Source of the DNA: Helcococcus sueciensis DSM 17243
GTDB lineage: Bacteria; Bacillota; Clostridia; Tissierellales; Peptoniphilaceae
Assembly: GCF_000423145.1 (NCBI RefSeq)
Contig: NZ_AUHK01000020.1
Span: 1-39,695, forward strand
Length of the DNA: 39,695 bases
Direction: 5' to 3'
Both the position numbers and the translations under genes were made by a program. Positions 9,444 through 18,500 of this stretch are shown piece after piece (within the stretch, counting starts at the first letter, position 1; every line of letters begins with the position of its first letter). The notes beneath the pieces were generated by a model that was not told the origin of the DNA, did no database searches, and was given only the letters and a program-made list of their open reading frames with translations.

Positions 9444-9632
9444 TTAAAACCTTTTTCTATATATTCTATATTCAAGACTGCCAAATTTAAGTACATATTC
9501 AGTTTTTAAATTTTTACAGATTACAAATTTAAGATGGTCTCTTTCAAAAATTAATTCTTCTAAAGTTTTTTTCAATTCCTGAATTTTATCCTTCGATTCT
9601 TTGTACTCTTGTAATTCAATTATCTGTCCCAT
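9444..9632 (-). CDS. Short coiled-coil protein, probably truncated
   Basis: The frame is open from a TTG at 9644, but an SD (GGAGA, 9638-9642) lies six bases before the ATG at 9632, so I place the start there (62 residues, MGQIIELQEYKESK...). Residues ~8-40 are a Leu/Glu/Lys coiled coil. It continues with ERDHLKFVICKNLKTEYVLK and FGSLEYRIYRKRF, a pattern I associate with the N-terminal part of longer uncharacterised Firmicutes proteins. The abrupt end suggests truncation. A protein-like stretch in the +1 frame (9383-9496, ending LFDGKNLFEIWIEFYKE) overlaps the 3' end, so a frameshift is possible. Function unknown. Confidence 0.5.
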   Translation of the reverse strand: MGQIIELQEYKESKDKIQELKKTLEELIFERDHLKFVICKNLKTEYVLKFGSLEYRIYRKRF

Positions 9633-9699
9633 ATCTGTCTCCAAGTTTAATATGTATTAATTATATAATTTAAAATGAAAAAAGAGAATAATCTTAAAG

Positions 9700-10608
9700 T
9701 TATCCTCTTTTGATATCATTACTCACATCTACTACAACCAAAGCCATAGTCATTACAAATAAAATAACCGCAAATACTCCATATAAAGGAAGCTCTTGAA
9801 TTATCCCAAGTTTTACAAGTCCAGCTATACAATAGGCATATATAGCAAACCAAAATATAATAATAGTCCAATCTTTTTTAGGGCTGATAAATATATTTTT
9901 TCTTTGAGAAATAATTTTATATAGTAAATTTATTAATACAAATAACCATATCATTAAAAATGCTATAAATGAGAACCATTCATCAGTAATTTTATTTAAA
10001 TACAACGAAATGTAACTACAAATACCTACAAAAGCTACTCCACCAAGCCCTATCAATAAAGATTTTATGACATTGACTCTATTGCTTTCATCTTTTTCCC
10101 AAGATTTTAAAGTCATATAAACTATGGCTGGCACTTCAAACATATAACCTAAAAAGTTTACCCAGATTACACTCATAAACATATTGTGATTGATATCTAA
10201 ATTGATTGGTCTTCCATCCCAAACCCAAAATCCACCATCAAGTCTAATGGCTACAACATCTAAAAGTAAGTCCATGCTTACTATAAGCCAACCGGTTAAT
10301 AGTGCTGTCATGATGGTACTTAAAGAAAACTTTTTAGCAATTCTTAGTGCACAAACAGTTATACCACCCCACATAAGGCCACCAAAAAATGGAAATTGAT
10401 ATGGAACAAATCCAATACTTATGAAAAAATCATTGCTATAATGATAAATATCTGTAAGTCTAACTGCTAAAAGTTCCAGAGAAAATCCTGCTAAGGCTCC
10501 TGAAATAAATAGACCTAATTCTCTATATTTTTTATTTTTTAAAATATCTATTAGTAAGATAGCTACGATGAAATAGCAAATTATTTCAAAACTATTTATC
10601 CAATTCAT
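9700..10608 (-). CDS. CruF/DUF422-like polytopic membrane protein
   Basis: 302 residues with eight or so hydrophobic helices. The stretch SMDLLLDVVAIRLDGGFWVW followed by DGRPI resembles the 'D...DPvA...g.W.W' core of the CruF/DUF422 family, annotated as carotenoid biosynthesis proteins (bisanhydrobacterioruberin hydratase in carotenoid producers). There are no other carotenoid genes here, so the enzymatic name is doubtful and 'DUF422-like membrane protein' is safer. It is transcribed with a 119-residue membrane protein whose stop is 9 bases upstream. The SD AAGGAG sits just before the start. Confidence 0.6.
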   Translation of the reverse strand: MNWINSFEIICYFIVAILLIDILKNKKYRELGLFISGALAGFSLELLAVRLTDIYHYSNDFFISIGFVPYQFPFFGGLMWGGITVCALRIAKKFSLSTIMTALLTGWLIVSMDLLLDVVAIRLDGGFWVWDGRPINLDINHNMFMSVIWVNFLGYMFEVPAIVYMTLKSWEKDESNRVNVIKSLLIGLGGVAFVGICSYISLYLNKITDEWFSFIAFLMIWLFVLINLLYKIISQRKNIFISPKKDWTIIIFWFAIYAYCIAGLVKLGIIQELPLYGVFAVILFVMTMALVVVDVSNDIKRG

Positions 10609-10617
10609 TGTTTCTCC

Positions 10618-10977
10618 TTAATTAGCAGAATTTTTCTTAATTATAAATTCTATTATAATTGAAATTATCATAATTACTATTATGGAACTCGCCCATATTA
10701 ACCATAAATTATTTGTTAGTCCCCCACCTAGATCAGTCCCATTTTTCTGGAATATAAGACCTATTATAAATCCTATTGGATATGAAATAGAAATAATATA
10801 AGGTATTATCTTTGCTTTAGTTAAATCACTAACTATGATTGCAATAAATACACACAAGAACAAAATCAAAGGCAATTGTTTCATACCATGAATGTCAAAT
10901 AAAATATATCTAATGATGATAAATGAAAAAATTAATATAATTGTTGGAATTAAAATAGACTTGTTTATTCTCTTCAA
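10618..10977 (-). CDS. Small four-helix membrane protein, unknown function
   Basis: 119 residues, almost all hydrophobic, with four predicted helices. There is a short polar loop in the middle (FQKNGTDLGGGLTNNLW) and a Lys/Asn tail. The SD is a G-run (GGGGGGAT) next to the ATG. It is first in a two-gene unit with the DUF422-like gene, nine bases apart, so the two products may act together in the membrane. I recognise no family. Confidence 0.65.
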   Translation of the reverse strand: MKRINKSILIPTIILIFSFIIIRYILFDIHGMKQLPLILFLCVFIAIIVSDLTKAKIIPYIISISYPIGFIIGLIFQKNGTDLGGGLTNNLWLIWASSIIVIMIISIIIEFIIKKNSAN

Positions 10978-11080
10978 AATATCCCCCCCTTATTGTTTTC
11001 TATTACAACAATTATATCATTATTTTATTAATCTTACTTTTTGTAACATATATAATTATTACATTATATATGTTAATATA

Positions 11081-11113
11081 TGGTTATATTATGTATCTAC
11101 GCAGATACAACCA
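11081..11113 (+). ncRNA. Bulged hairpin in the 5' leader of the AbiF gene
   Basis: TGGTT (11081-11085) pairs with AACCA (11109-11113) and GTATCT (11093-11098) pairs with AGATAC (11103-11108). This gives a two-stem hairpin with a seven-base bulge on the 5' side only and an ACGC loop. It ends ten bases before the GGAGG SD of the AbiF gene. The leader is otherwise A/T, so the paired GC positions stand out. It could control translation or be part of an abiF-associated RNA; neither is shown. Confidence 0.45.
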
Positions 11114-11133
11114 ACTAAATATGGAGGTTTGTT

Positions 11134-12021
11134 ATTTTAGAAACTAGACTATTAATTGATAAATTAAAAGAAAAAGGAATTACTTTCGATTATTATAGCG
11201 AAGAAAAAGCTATTAAATTTTTAGAAAAACATAATTATTATGTTAAAATCACTGCCTATAAAACCAATTTCCATAAACATAATAACAAATATATTGGGTT
11301 AGATTTTTTAGCCCTAAAAGATCTCTCTACGATTGATATGCATCTTAAACAATGGGTTTTATTTGCGTGTCTTAGTATAGAGCATTCCTTAAAGGTAAAC
11401 ATCCTTAAAGATATGCAAGAAAACGGAATAGATGAATATGTTATATTAGAACAATATTTTACTTCTTATCCAAATATTCTTAATGAAATAGAGCATAGAA
11501 GAAATACTCCTTATACTAAAAACTTATTAAAAAAATATAATCATCCTAGATATCCTGTTTACGTGTATTTTGAAGTAATTCCTTTTGGAGAATTTGTAAA
11601 CTTTTATAAATTTTATTGTGAAAATTATGATTATAATGGTTTAGATCCTTCAATTTTGTACTGCATAAGAAATATAAGAAATTCAGCTGCGCATAATAAT
11701 TGTATAATACATGATTTAGTGAATAAGGAAGGTTATTATAATATTGATATCGTGAATCTTATTAGTAAGAAATTAACTAACACAAAGAAAAAGACTATCC
11801 AAAATAGATTAAAGAATAATTCTATACAAGATTTTGTTGCGGTAATATCATCTATCGAAACTGTAATAAATAGCGAAGAATTAAAGATTGATTTGTTCAA
11901 TCGATTAAAGATACTTTTTAATGATAGAATCCCTAGATGTTCAGAAATATATAAATCTTCTCCAGCTCTAAATCAGATGTATAAATTTTGCAAGGATATT
12001 ATTGACAGTTACAATTTTTAA
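11134..12021 (+). CDS. abiF: AbiF/Abi_2-family HEPN abortive-infection protein with ATT start
   Basis: Family members are phage-defence proteins with a HEPN ribonuclease motif. The first in-frame ATG is at 11338, but the frame is open and family-like far upstream: LLIDKLKEKGITF, FLEKHNYYVKITAYKTNF and LDFLALKDLSTID are the usual Abi_2 N-terminal blocks. The only start that fits SD GGAGG (11123-11127, six bases upstream) is ATT at 11134, giving 295 aa, normal for the family. The HEPN motif R-x4-H is RNSAAH (Arg182, His187). The segment HRRNTPY...YNHPRYPVYV is also typical. It stands alone between a leader hairpin and a strong 3' hairpin pair. Either it uses a rare ATT start or an original ATG lost its G (ATGTTAGAA to ATTTTAGAA), which would cripple expression. 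Confidence 0.8.
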   Translation: MLETRLLIDKLKEKGITFDYYSEEKAIKFLEKHNYYVKITAYKTNFHKHNNKYIGLDFLALKDLSTIDMHLKQWVLFACLSIEHSLKVNILKDMQENGIDEYVILEQYFTSYPNILNEIEHRRNTPYTKNLLKKYNHPRYPVYVYFEVIPFGEFVNFYKFYCENYDYNGLDPSILYCIRNIRNSAAHNNCIIHDLVNKEGYYNIDIVNLISKKLTNTKKKTIQNRLKNNSIQDFVAVISSIETVINSEELKIDLFNRLKILFNDRIPRCSEIYKSSPALNQMYKFCKDIIDSYNF

Positions 12022-12044
12022 TTATATAATTAAGTTACGAATTG

Positions 12045-12092
12045 AAAACGAAAGTTTTGCGGGTGATGCATTTATGCGTCACCCGATTTTTT
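12045..12092 (+). terminator. Tandem-hairpin 3' element of AbiF: GAAA-capped stem plus terminator
   Basis: AAAAC-GAAA-GTTTT (12045-12058) is a small stem capped by a GNRA tetraloop. One base later, CGGGTGATGCA (12060-12070) pairs with TGCGTCACCCG (12075-12085) as an 11-bp stem with one G-U pair and a TTTA loop, followed by six Ts. The second hairpin alone is a strong Rho-independent terminator and is the most GC-rich spot in the region. The extra tetraloop stem makes the element a candidate for the structured RNAs reported beside abiF genes. Confidence 0.8.
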
Positions 12093-12205
12093 CTATAAAT
12101 TCTTAATTAATTATTTATTTTATCAAAAATATCATAGATTTAATGAATTTTTTCAGTTTAAAATAACAAGACAATCTAATAAAAAGTCAGTTTAACCTTT
12201 TCATT

Positions 12206-12940
12206 TTACACCTCAACAATAAGGACTTCCTCTTCTCCAGCTGAAATTTCATTTTCTATCTTTCCATTACTAAATAAAGTAGCGCCACCTCTTGCAATAT
12301 TGTAACTTTCTTTATCCAAGCAATGTGAATTAACATATAAAACTTTATTTCCACATTTTTTAGCTTGTTCTGCATATTCATATTTTATAGTGTCATTCCA
12401 TTCTTGAAAGTTAAAGTCTGTATACACAGACCACAAAACTATGTCAGTATTCAAGGCCTTCATTTGAATACAATTTTCTTCATACCATAAATCACCACAC
12501 AAGGCTACTGAAATAGATTTGTTTAAATAATTAAATTGTCTAAAACCTTCACCTTCGCAATAATGGAAATCTGCAATTGGTTCTTTCCAACCTACAGATA
12601 CTCGTCTATAATTATCTAAAATTTGTCCATATTTATCTATTGTTAGCTGACTACTGTATATTTCATAACCACTTTTCTCTATATATCCAAACGAAATAGC
12701 TACTTGATATCCTTTAGCTAAATCTTTAATTTCTTTTATATAATATGATTCTACATTTAAAGCTATTTCTGTATCTTTTAAATATTCCCAAGTTAGACAG
12801 TCAAAACCTTGTAGAAAACTTTCACCAAACAAGATTAAATCTACTTCTTTATGATATTTTTTTACAATATCTTTTATTTTTCCTAAATTATATTCTATAT
12901 CGTTAGTTATGAAACCTACAGCAGCTAAAGCTATTTTCAT
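12206..12940 (-). CDS. Carbon-nitrogen hydrolase (nitrilase superfamily)
   Basis: 244 residues covering one nitrilase fold, shorter than typical 260-300 aa members. Glu40 (ILFGESF) and Cys148 (VALCGDLWYEE) match the catalytic Glu and nucleophile. The catalytic Lys normally found in a 'Y-R-K' motif is Arg113 here (YRRVS). Lys119 in the nearby GWKEP could substitute, or the activity may differ. Such enzymes hydrolyse amides, nitriles or carbamoyl compounds. The substrate cannot be deduced. SD GAGGT lies seven bases before the ATG. It follows the chromate-family genes by 79 bases on the same strand and may be the last gene of that unit. Confidence 0.8.
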   Translation of the reverse strand: MKIALAAVGFITNDIEYNLGKIKDIVKKYHKEVDLILFGESFLQGFDCLTWEYLKDTEIALNVESYYIKEIKDLAKGYQVAISFGYIEKSGYEIYSSQLTIDKYGQILDNYRRVSVGWKEPIADFHYCEGEGFRQFNYLNKSISVALCGDLWYEENCIQMKALNTDIVLWSVYTDFNFQEWNDTIKYEYAEQAKKCGNKVLYVNSHCLDKESYNIARGGATLFSNGKIENEISAGEEEVLIVEV

Positions 12941-13019
12941 ATAAAATACCTCATATAATAAAATTGAAAAAATCTTCTTTTAACTTTTTCTTAAACCCTT
13001 GTTTAATCCATCAAGAATA

Positions 13020-13580
13020 TTACAACTTAAAAATAATCCCCAAAGCAGCACCGCAAGCTATTATAGCTACAGGATGAATCTTTTTATATTTTCTTAAAAT
13101 AAGTAGAAAGGCAGCAAAAATTGCAATCTCAACATATTTGAATATATCAATGAAATTTCCTGTTTGCTTATATGCTTCAACATTAAATAAAGTTAAGACC
13201 ATAACTGAAAACATAGCTCCAAAAATCAAGCCTGCTGTTGCTGGTCTTAGCATTTCAAACATATCCCCTATTGTCTTATTTTCTTTGAATTTAGATATTA
13301 TTTTGGAAATAATGAGGACTATAATGATTGCAGGGGTGATCAAAGAAAGACTTGCAAGTATAGCACCAGGAATCCCATAAGCCTTGTAGCCAGCATAACT
13401 TGCACAGTTTATACCGATCGCTCCAGGTGTGGATTCTGAAACTGCTATCATGTCCAAAAGTTCTTCTGATGTAAACCAATCATATTTTTGAGCCATTTCT
13501 TGTAAAAATGGTATTGTTGCAAGGCCTCCTCCAACTGAGAAAAGACCTGTCTTAAAAAATTCCCACATTAATATTAACAT
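13020..13580 (-). CDS. Chromate transporter-family half protein (CHR domain), second subunit
   Basis: 186 residues, one CHR domain with about five to six helices. The opening FFKTGLFSVGGGLATIPFLQ and later SESTPGAIGINCASYAGYK are the two conserved blocks of the family. Short-chain CHR proteins are encoded as pairs of half-size genes that together equal one long ChrA and act as a heterodimer. In this sequence the partner lies three bases upstream. Family members export chromate in some bacteria, but many in anaerobes have no proven substrate. No regulator or resistance gene accompanies them here. Confidence 0.88.
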   Translation of the reverse strand: MLILMWEFFKTGLFSVGGGLATIPFLQEMAQKYDWFTSEELLDMIAVSESTPGAIGINCASYAGYKAYGIPGAILASLSLITPAIIIVLIISKIISKFKENKTIGDMFEMLRPATAGLIFGAMFSVMVLTLFNVEAYKQTGNFIDIFKYVEIAIFAAFLLILRKYKKIHPVAIIACGAALGIIFKL

Positions 13581-13583
13581 AAT

Positions 13584-14111
13584 CTACCTTCTTCCAAATA
13601 ATATTCCAAACATTCCCACAGCTATCACCATTATAACTGGAGAAATATTTAAGAATGCTATAGCTATAAAAGTCAAAGCAAAAACAATAAATTTCACACT
13701 TATGTCTGCATTTTTCTTTACTAGATTGATTACAGTATTTAAAACCAAAGCGCATACCGCAACCCTTATACCTGCAAAGGCATTCTGTATGTAGCTTAGG
13801 TGAGAAAACGTCTTTAAAAAATTTGCTATTATCGTAATTATGATTATAGATGGACTTATAAATCCTAAGGACGCAAGGATACCACCAAGATTACCTGCTT
13901 TTTTTGCACCACAAAATGTTGATGTGTTTATGGCTATGATTCCTGGTGTTGCTTGACCTATAGCATAATAGTCAAGTATCTCTTCCTTGCTTACCCATCC
14001 TTTTTTTTCTACTAATTCTCTCTCCAATAAGGGTAACATGGCATAACCGCCACCAAAAGTGAAAAGACCTATTTGAAAAAATGTTATAAACAATTCTATA
14101 TAAGTGCTCAT
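13584..14111 (-). CDS. Chromate transporter-family half protein (CHR domain), first subunit
   Basis: 175 residues, one CHR domain. FFQIGLFTFGGGYAMLPLLE and GQATPGIIAINTSTFCGAKKAG are the same two conserved blocks as in its partner, but the sequences are clearly diverged paralogues. This is normal for the two halves, which are thought to insert in opposite orientations. The start overlaps the sirtuin stop by four bases (ATGA, 14108-14111), so translation is coupled. The ends of the two halves are three bases apart. Confidence 0.88.
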   Translation of the reverse strand: MSTYIELFITFFQIGLFTFGGGYAMLPLLERELVEKKGWVSKEEILDYYAIGQATPGIIAINTSTFCGAKKAGNLGGILASLGFISPSIIIITIIANFLKTFSHLSYIQNAFAGIRVAVCALVLNTVINLVKKNADISVKFIVFALTFIAIAFLNISPVIMVIAVGMFGILFGRR

Positions 14112-14857
14112 ATTCTATCCATCCTTTCTTCCAAGCCCCTAAAGAACTTTTCCAAATCATCGTGGATTAGATAATCTGCTATTCCATCATTACCACCTTG
14201 TTCTTTATTGATTAATATACATTTATTTCCTCTATAAAAATTAATAAAGCTTGCTGCAGGATATACAACTAAGGATGTTCCACCTATGATTAAAACATCA
14301 GCATTTGCAATAGCCATTACCGCTTGATTTACAATCTCTTGATTCAAACCCTCTCCATAAAGTGTAACATCAGGTCTAATATAACCACCACAATCACAGT
14401 AATTTGCATCTTTAGTAGATAGAATTTCTTCTGCTTCATATTCTTTTCCGCAATTCATACAGTAATAATCTCTTAAATTACCATGAATTTCTAATACATT
14501 TTTACTTCCAGCCATCTGATGAAGACTGTCTATATTTTGTGTAACAACAGCCTTTAACTTACCCATTTTTTCTAATCTTGCAAGCACCTTATGGGTAATA
14601 CTTGGTTTTGCATCTTCATAGATTAAATTTTCTTTATAGTATTTGCTAAACCCCTCTGGATTATCAATTAAAAACTCATGGCTTAACATATATTCAGGGC
14701 TATATCCTGTATCATTTTTCCTATTATATAATCCCGTAGCTGATCTAAAATCAGGAATTCCACTCGCTGTAGACACACCTGCTCCACCAAAGAAAACAAT
14801 ATTGTTAGAGCTTAAAATAATATCATATATTGCGCCATACTTATTTTTATTCATCAT
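14108..14857 (-). CDS. cobB: Sir2-family NAD-dependent protein deacylase
   Basis: About 249 residues. The NAD-binding GAGVSTASGIPDFRS is followed by TQNIDSLHQMAG, the catalytic His in LEIHGN, a zinc site (CMNC then CDC) and GTSLVVYPAASF, all in sirtuin order. It removes acyl groups from lysines while splitting NAD to nicotinamide and O-acyl-ADP-ribose. An upstream ATG exists at 14875, but the SD-like AAGAAGGGAG lies inside its first codons and fits the ATG at 14857 (MMNKNKYG) much better, so I start there. The stop overlaps the first chromate-family gene by four bases. It may be a classical deacetylase; the sequence does not settle acyl preference. Confidence 0.92.
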   Translation of the reverse strand: MMNKNKYGAIYDIILSSNNIVFFGGAGVSTASGIPDFRSATGLYNRKNDTGYSPEYMLSHEFLIDNPEGFSKYYKENLIYEDAKPSITHKVLARLEKMGKLKAVVTQNIDSLHQMAGSKNVLEIHGNLRDYYCMNCGKEYEAEEILSTKDANYCDCGGYIRPDVTLYGEGLNQEIVNQAVMAIANADVLIIGGTSLVVYPAASFINFYRGNKCILINKEQGGNDGIADYLIHDDLEKFFRGLEERMDRI

Positions 14858-14933
14858 TGAAACTCCCTTCTTCATAGCTATTTAAGACCTTTCAATTTTA
14901 TTTAATATATACTAAATCTAAAATATTTAACAA

Positions 14934-15266
14934 TTAAAGTTTTTTAACAACTGAGGTCTTTAGATATAAATTTCCAAAACCATCTACTCTACCTTGAATA
15001 TCGTGACCATCAACTTCTTTATCAAGGAATTGAATATTCTTAGCTTTAGTCCCTCTTTTTATAGTGTCTCCACCAAGTTTTAAATCTAAAACTATGGTCA
15101 CATCATCACCTTCATTTAATTCATTTCCTACACTATCAAATTTCTTCTTAGCTTCTAACTCTTTTTCAAGATCTGCTTCAGTCCAAATATGAAAACATTC
15201 TGGACAATTATATGCTGTACCGTCACTATATCCATATTCACTTCCACATTTAGGGCATTTTATCAT
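14934..15266 (-). CDS. yjdM: YjdM/PhnA-family zinc ribbon protein
   Basis: 110 residues. The N-terminal zinc ribbon has C-P-x-C (CPKC) and C-P-x-C (CPEC) pairs; the C-terminal PhnA-type domain contains EGDDVTIVLDLKLGG and the ending KTSVVKKL. This is a widespread small cytosolic family, once called alkylphosphonate uptake protein, whose true role is unclear. A frame-start at 15278 (ATG GAG GTT TGT) contains the SD itself, so the ATG at 15266 (MIKCPKCG) is the likely start. It lies 76 bases upstream of the sirtuin start and could be read with it. Confidence 0.9.
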   Translation of the reverse strand: MIKCPKCGSEYGYSDGTAYNCPECFHIWTEADLEKELEAKKKFDSVGNELNEGDDVTIVLDLKLGGDTIKRGTKAKNIQFLDKEVDGHDIQGRVDGFGNLYLKTSVVKKL

Positions 15267-15488
15267 ACAAACCTCCATAAATATTTAAAAAATATTTTAA
15301 TAAAACTATTCTAAACTTATCTTAGAATAGCTATTATCAGAATTTATCCTGTTTTAATTATAGCATAACTAAGGTTTTAACTCTATTTGTCATTGAATTG
15401 CTCAAAATTTTAAACTTAATGGATACAATAATATTTTTTCTAATAAATCTTGTTATGAACTATAATAAAAACTATGTAATTTAAAACA

Positions 15489-15523
15489 AAACACACTCTG
15501 TTTTTTCATCAGAGTGTGTTTTT
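15489..15523. terminator. Terminator of the Cna-B surface protein gene
   Basis: AAACACACTCTG (15489-15500) pairs perfectly with CAGAGTGTGTTT (15510-15521) around a nine-base loop, with A/T tails on both strands. It lies six bases after the minus-strand stop at 15529. Confidence 0.9.
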
Positions 15524-15528
15524 TAGAT

Positions 15529-18500
15529 TTATTTATCGTAGTTATTATCTTTAGTTTTCATTCTAAAAATATAAGCAAGACTTATAATAGATAAAACTAA
15601 TATATAAGGATATATACGTGAAAAATCATCACCAGTCTTTGGATTTCTTGGTTTTTCTGGTGGAGTTTCTGGTTTAATTGTATTTGTTAATACAAAACCT
15701 TCTTTTGCATTTCCACTTATCTTGCTTGTATATCCAGCAACTTTTTCTTCACCTATTGTATATTTTATTTCCTTACCATCTTCATATTTATCAAGATCTT
15801 CAAATACAACTTTCCAACCATCTTTTGCTGTTACTTTTCTTGTTTGGAAAATTTTACCATTTTTATATAAGTTTATTGTGATTTCTTCTGGTCTTTTGCC
15901 TGATGCATTGTCCTTATCTTCCCAGACTTTTTCCACAGATACACTTACTTTTTCTGGTGGAGTTTGTGGTGGAACATATGTGTTTGTAACTTCCACAAGC
16001 AATGCTTCTCTTAAATGAATCTCTTTGGCATATTTAATAATGTAACTATCATAATTTTCTTTTTCTAGTTTAATAAATGAATCTAAATTATCTGAATTAA
16101 ATTCTACATCTTTATCATCTAATTCAAAAACTTCATAACGATAGTTTCCTTCTTTTAGAACTTTTATCAATTCATCATTAGAGTAATCAAGGGTTATATC
16201 TTGACCTTTAGCATCCTTACCTGTAGCTCTTAAAATAACATCGCTCACTTTAATATCATTTTCGAAATTATCTATTTTCTCTTCTTCTACAGAATGCACC
16301 TTATTTTTAAGTTTTCCATCTACATTGGTTAAAACTTTTTTCCAACCATTTTCTTTTGTAAGTTTAACTTCTTCTCTATTACCTTCATTGTCTGTCAATA
16401 CTACTGTTATTTCTTCAGGAATATTGTTTTTTCCTCCAATCCATTTTTTAGAAATTTCAATTTCACGGCTTGGTTTATAATGGTTTACTACTTTTATTTG
16501 ATAATCTTCATCATCTTTGATTGGATTTATTAAATTGGTTCTTTCATGATTATCATAAGGTGGGTTTGCTTCTAACTTTTCAGCTATAAACAAATCTGAA
16601 TAAGGCACCCCGTCAATCACAAGACGTGGAAGATAAAGAGCATATTCCCCATTTTCATCTTTCTTTAAATAGAAATTATATTCATCAAGTCCAGGCTCAT
16701 TTCTAATTAAATCATAATATCTTACTGGTATTGATTGACCATAATTATTTATTTTAACAGTTTCAAATTCTACATATTTTTTTAAATCTGTATATGTTAA
16801 TCCATCATATTCATGGGAACTAAATTCAAACCCTTTTTGATCAATTAATTTATCTTCAAGATATAGATTCATTTTTATATCTCTGTAAGTACCATCTTCA
16901 TTTTTGTAAATATGTGAGCTGAAATGTCCACTAGTAGATGTTACATAATTTTCCTCTTGACCTTCTTCTTGGAATGTATCCGCATAACCTACACGTATTT
17001 TAAATTCGCTAGATTTTTTTATGAATTCCGGAGCAAAGATACCTGAGCTTTCTTCTATAGTATATCTACCAGCATTTAAAAACATATTATATAAATTATT
17101 AAACTGACCTTCCCAATTATTACCCTCATTTAGATTAAGTTTTTTATAAATAGGATTGCCTTCTTTATCAAATTCTTCAACAATTCTATTTCCATCTAAA
17201 AGTAGATATAAATCAATAGATTCTGGAATATCTTCTTTTTTGATATTTTCCCAGTCTTTTTTCACTTTTAATCTTCCATATTCGGAGTTTGTAAGTGTGA
17301 AGTTATGAGATTTTTCTTCTTTAGTTATATCTTTGGTTTCATCGAGCTTATGAGCAGTAAATCCAACATTTTCAGCATATCCTGAAATCCATAAATAAGG
17401 AATTTCTAAAGTAAGTGTTCCATCTTCGTTTTCTGTAAGTATAAATGCATATCCTTGATTTTTATTATGATATCCTTTTACACTACCCCATCCTTCATAC
17501 TCGGTAAATTTACGATCTTCTCCATAGTATTTTATTTCTGAAATTTCTTTTAGTAAAATTGGATGGTAAATTTCAGCTTTTCCACCAGTAGCCTCTCCTA
17601 TTTTTGTCTGAGCTATTCTATTAAGAGATTTAGTTGATGAATTATATAGATATAAATACAAGTCTTTTTCTCTACGAGCGACTTCATCATCATGATCTTC
17701 ATGATATTTTCTTTCAATTTCTAATCCGCCAGCCTTAACCGTATTTTTATCTTCGCCTTTAGTTTCAACCATGTCTACTACAAAGTCTTCACCTTGTTCT
17801 ACAGCTAAATATTTATATCCTTTTTCCTCTAATTCTTCAGCAGTAAAAGGCAGACCTCTATCCATGCTGTAGGCTCCATCTGGTAGACCTATATCAGAAA
17901 AGTCGTTTATTTTTAATTTTTCTAAAAGTTCTTTCTTATTTGCACCATTGAAATAGTTGGTGTCAAATTTGCTATGCCAATTATTTTCTTCCCCTAAAGT
18001 AATTTCTCCATATTTAAATAGATTATTATCTTTTCCATAATTAGCTTTTACATAATCATAATCTTTATCTAGAGGGACAATAAATAAATTAACCTTAATT
18101 TCTTCTGGAATTTTATTTTTATCAATTTTTTCATCCCATTTTTTATTTAATTCAATAGCATAGTCACCATTATCTTTTGGCGTTGTTATATTAGCGTTAG
18201 ATCCTACTCCACCACCATTGTTAGCTTGATTGCCTAAAACAAAAGTTTTAGAATTTGACCACGCCTCTTTAATAAGTTCATCACTATAATGAGTTTTTAA
18301 ATGTGTATATAAAGAATGATAAGAAAGACGTTCTGGAATTTCGACTCCTTCTTCTTTTACCTTTCCATCTTCTATAAATTTGATTATATTTTTTTCTTTA
18401 GTAACTGGTGAAATATGTGAATAGAATTCATCTTTAATATTGATACCATTTAAATTGAAAAACCAAGTTTTTTCAGAAAATGTAATATCTTTACCATAAC

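Noticed and set aside
10892-11140. Plus-strand 82-codon ORF before the AbiF gene
   Set aside because: It overlaps the 5' end of the small membrane protein gene and runs through the AbiF leader hairpin and SD, with no SD of its own.
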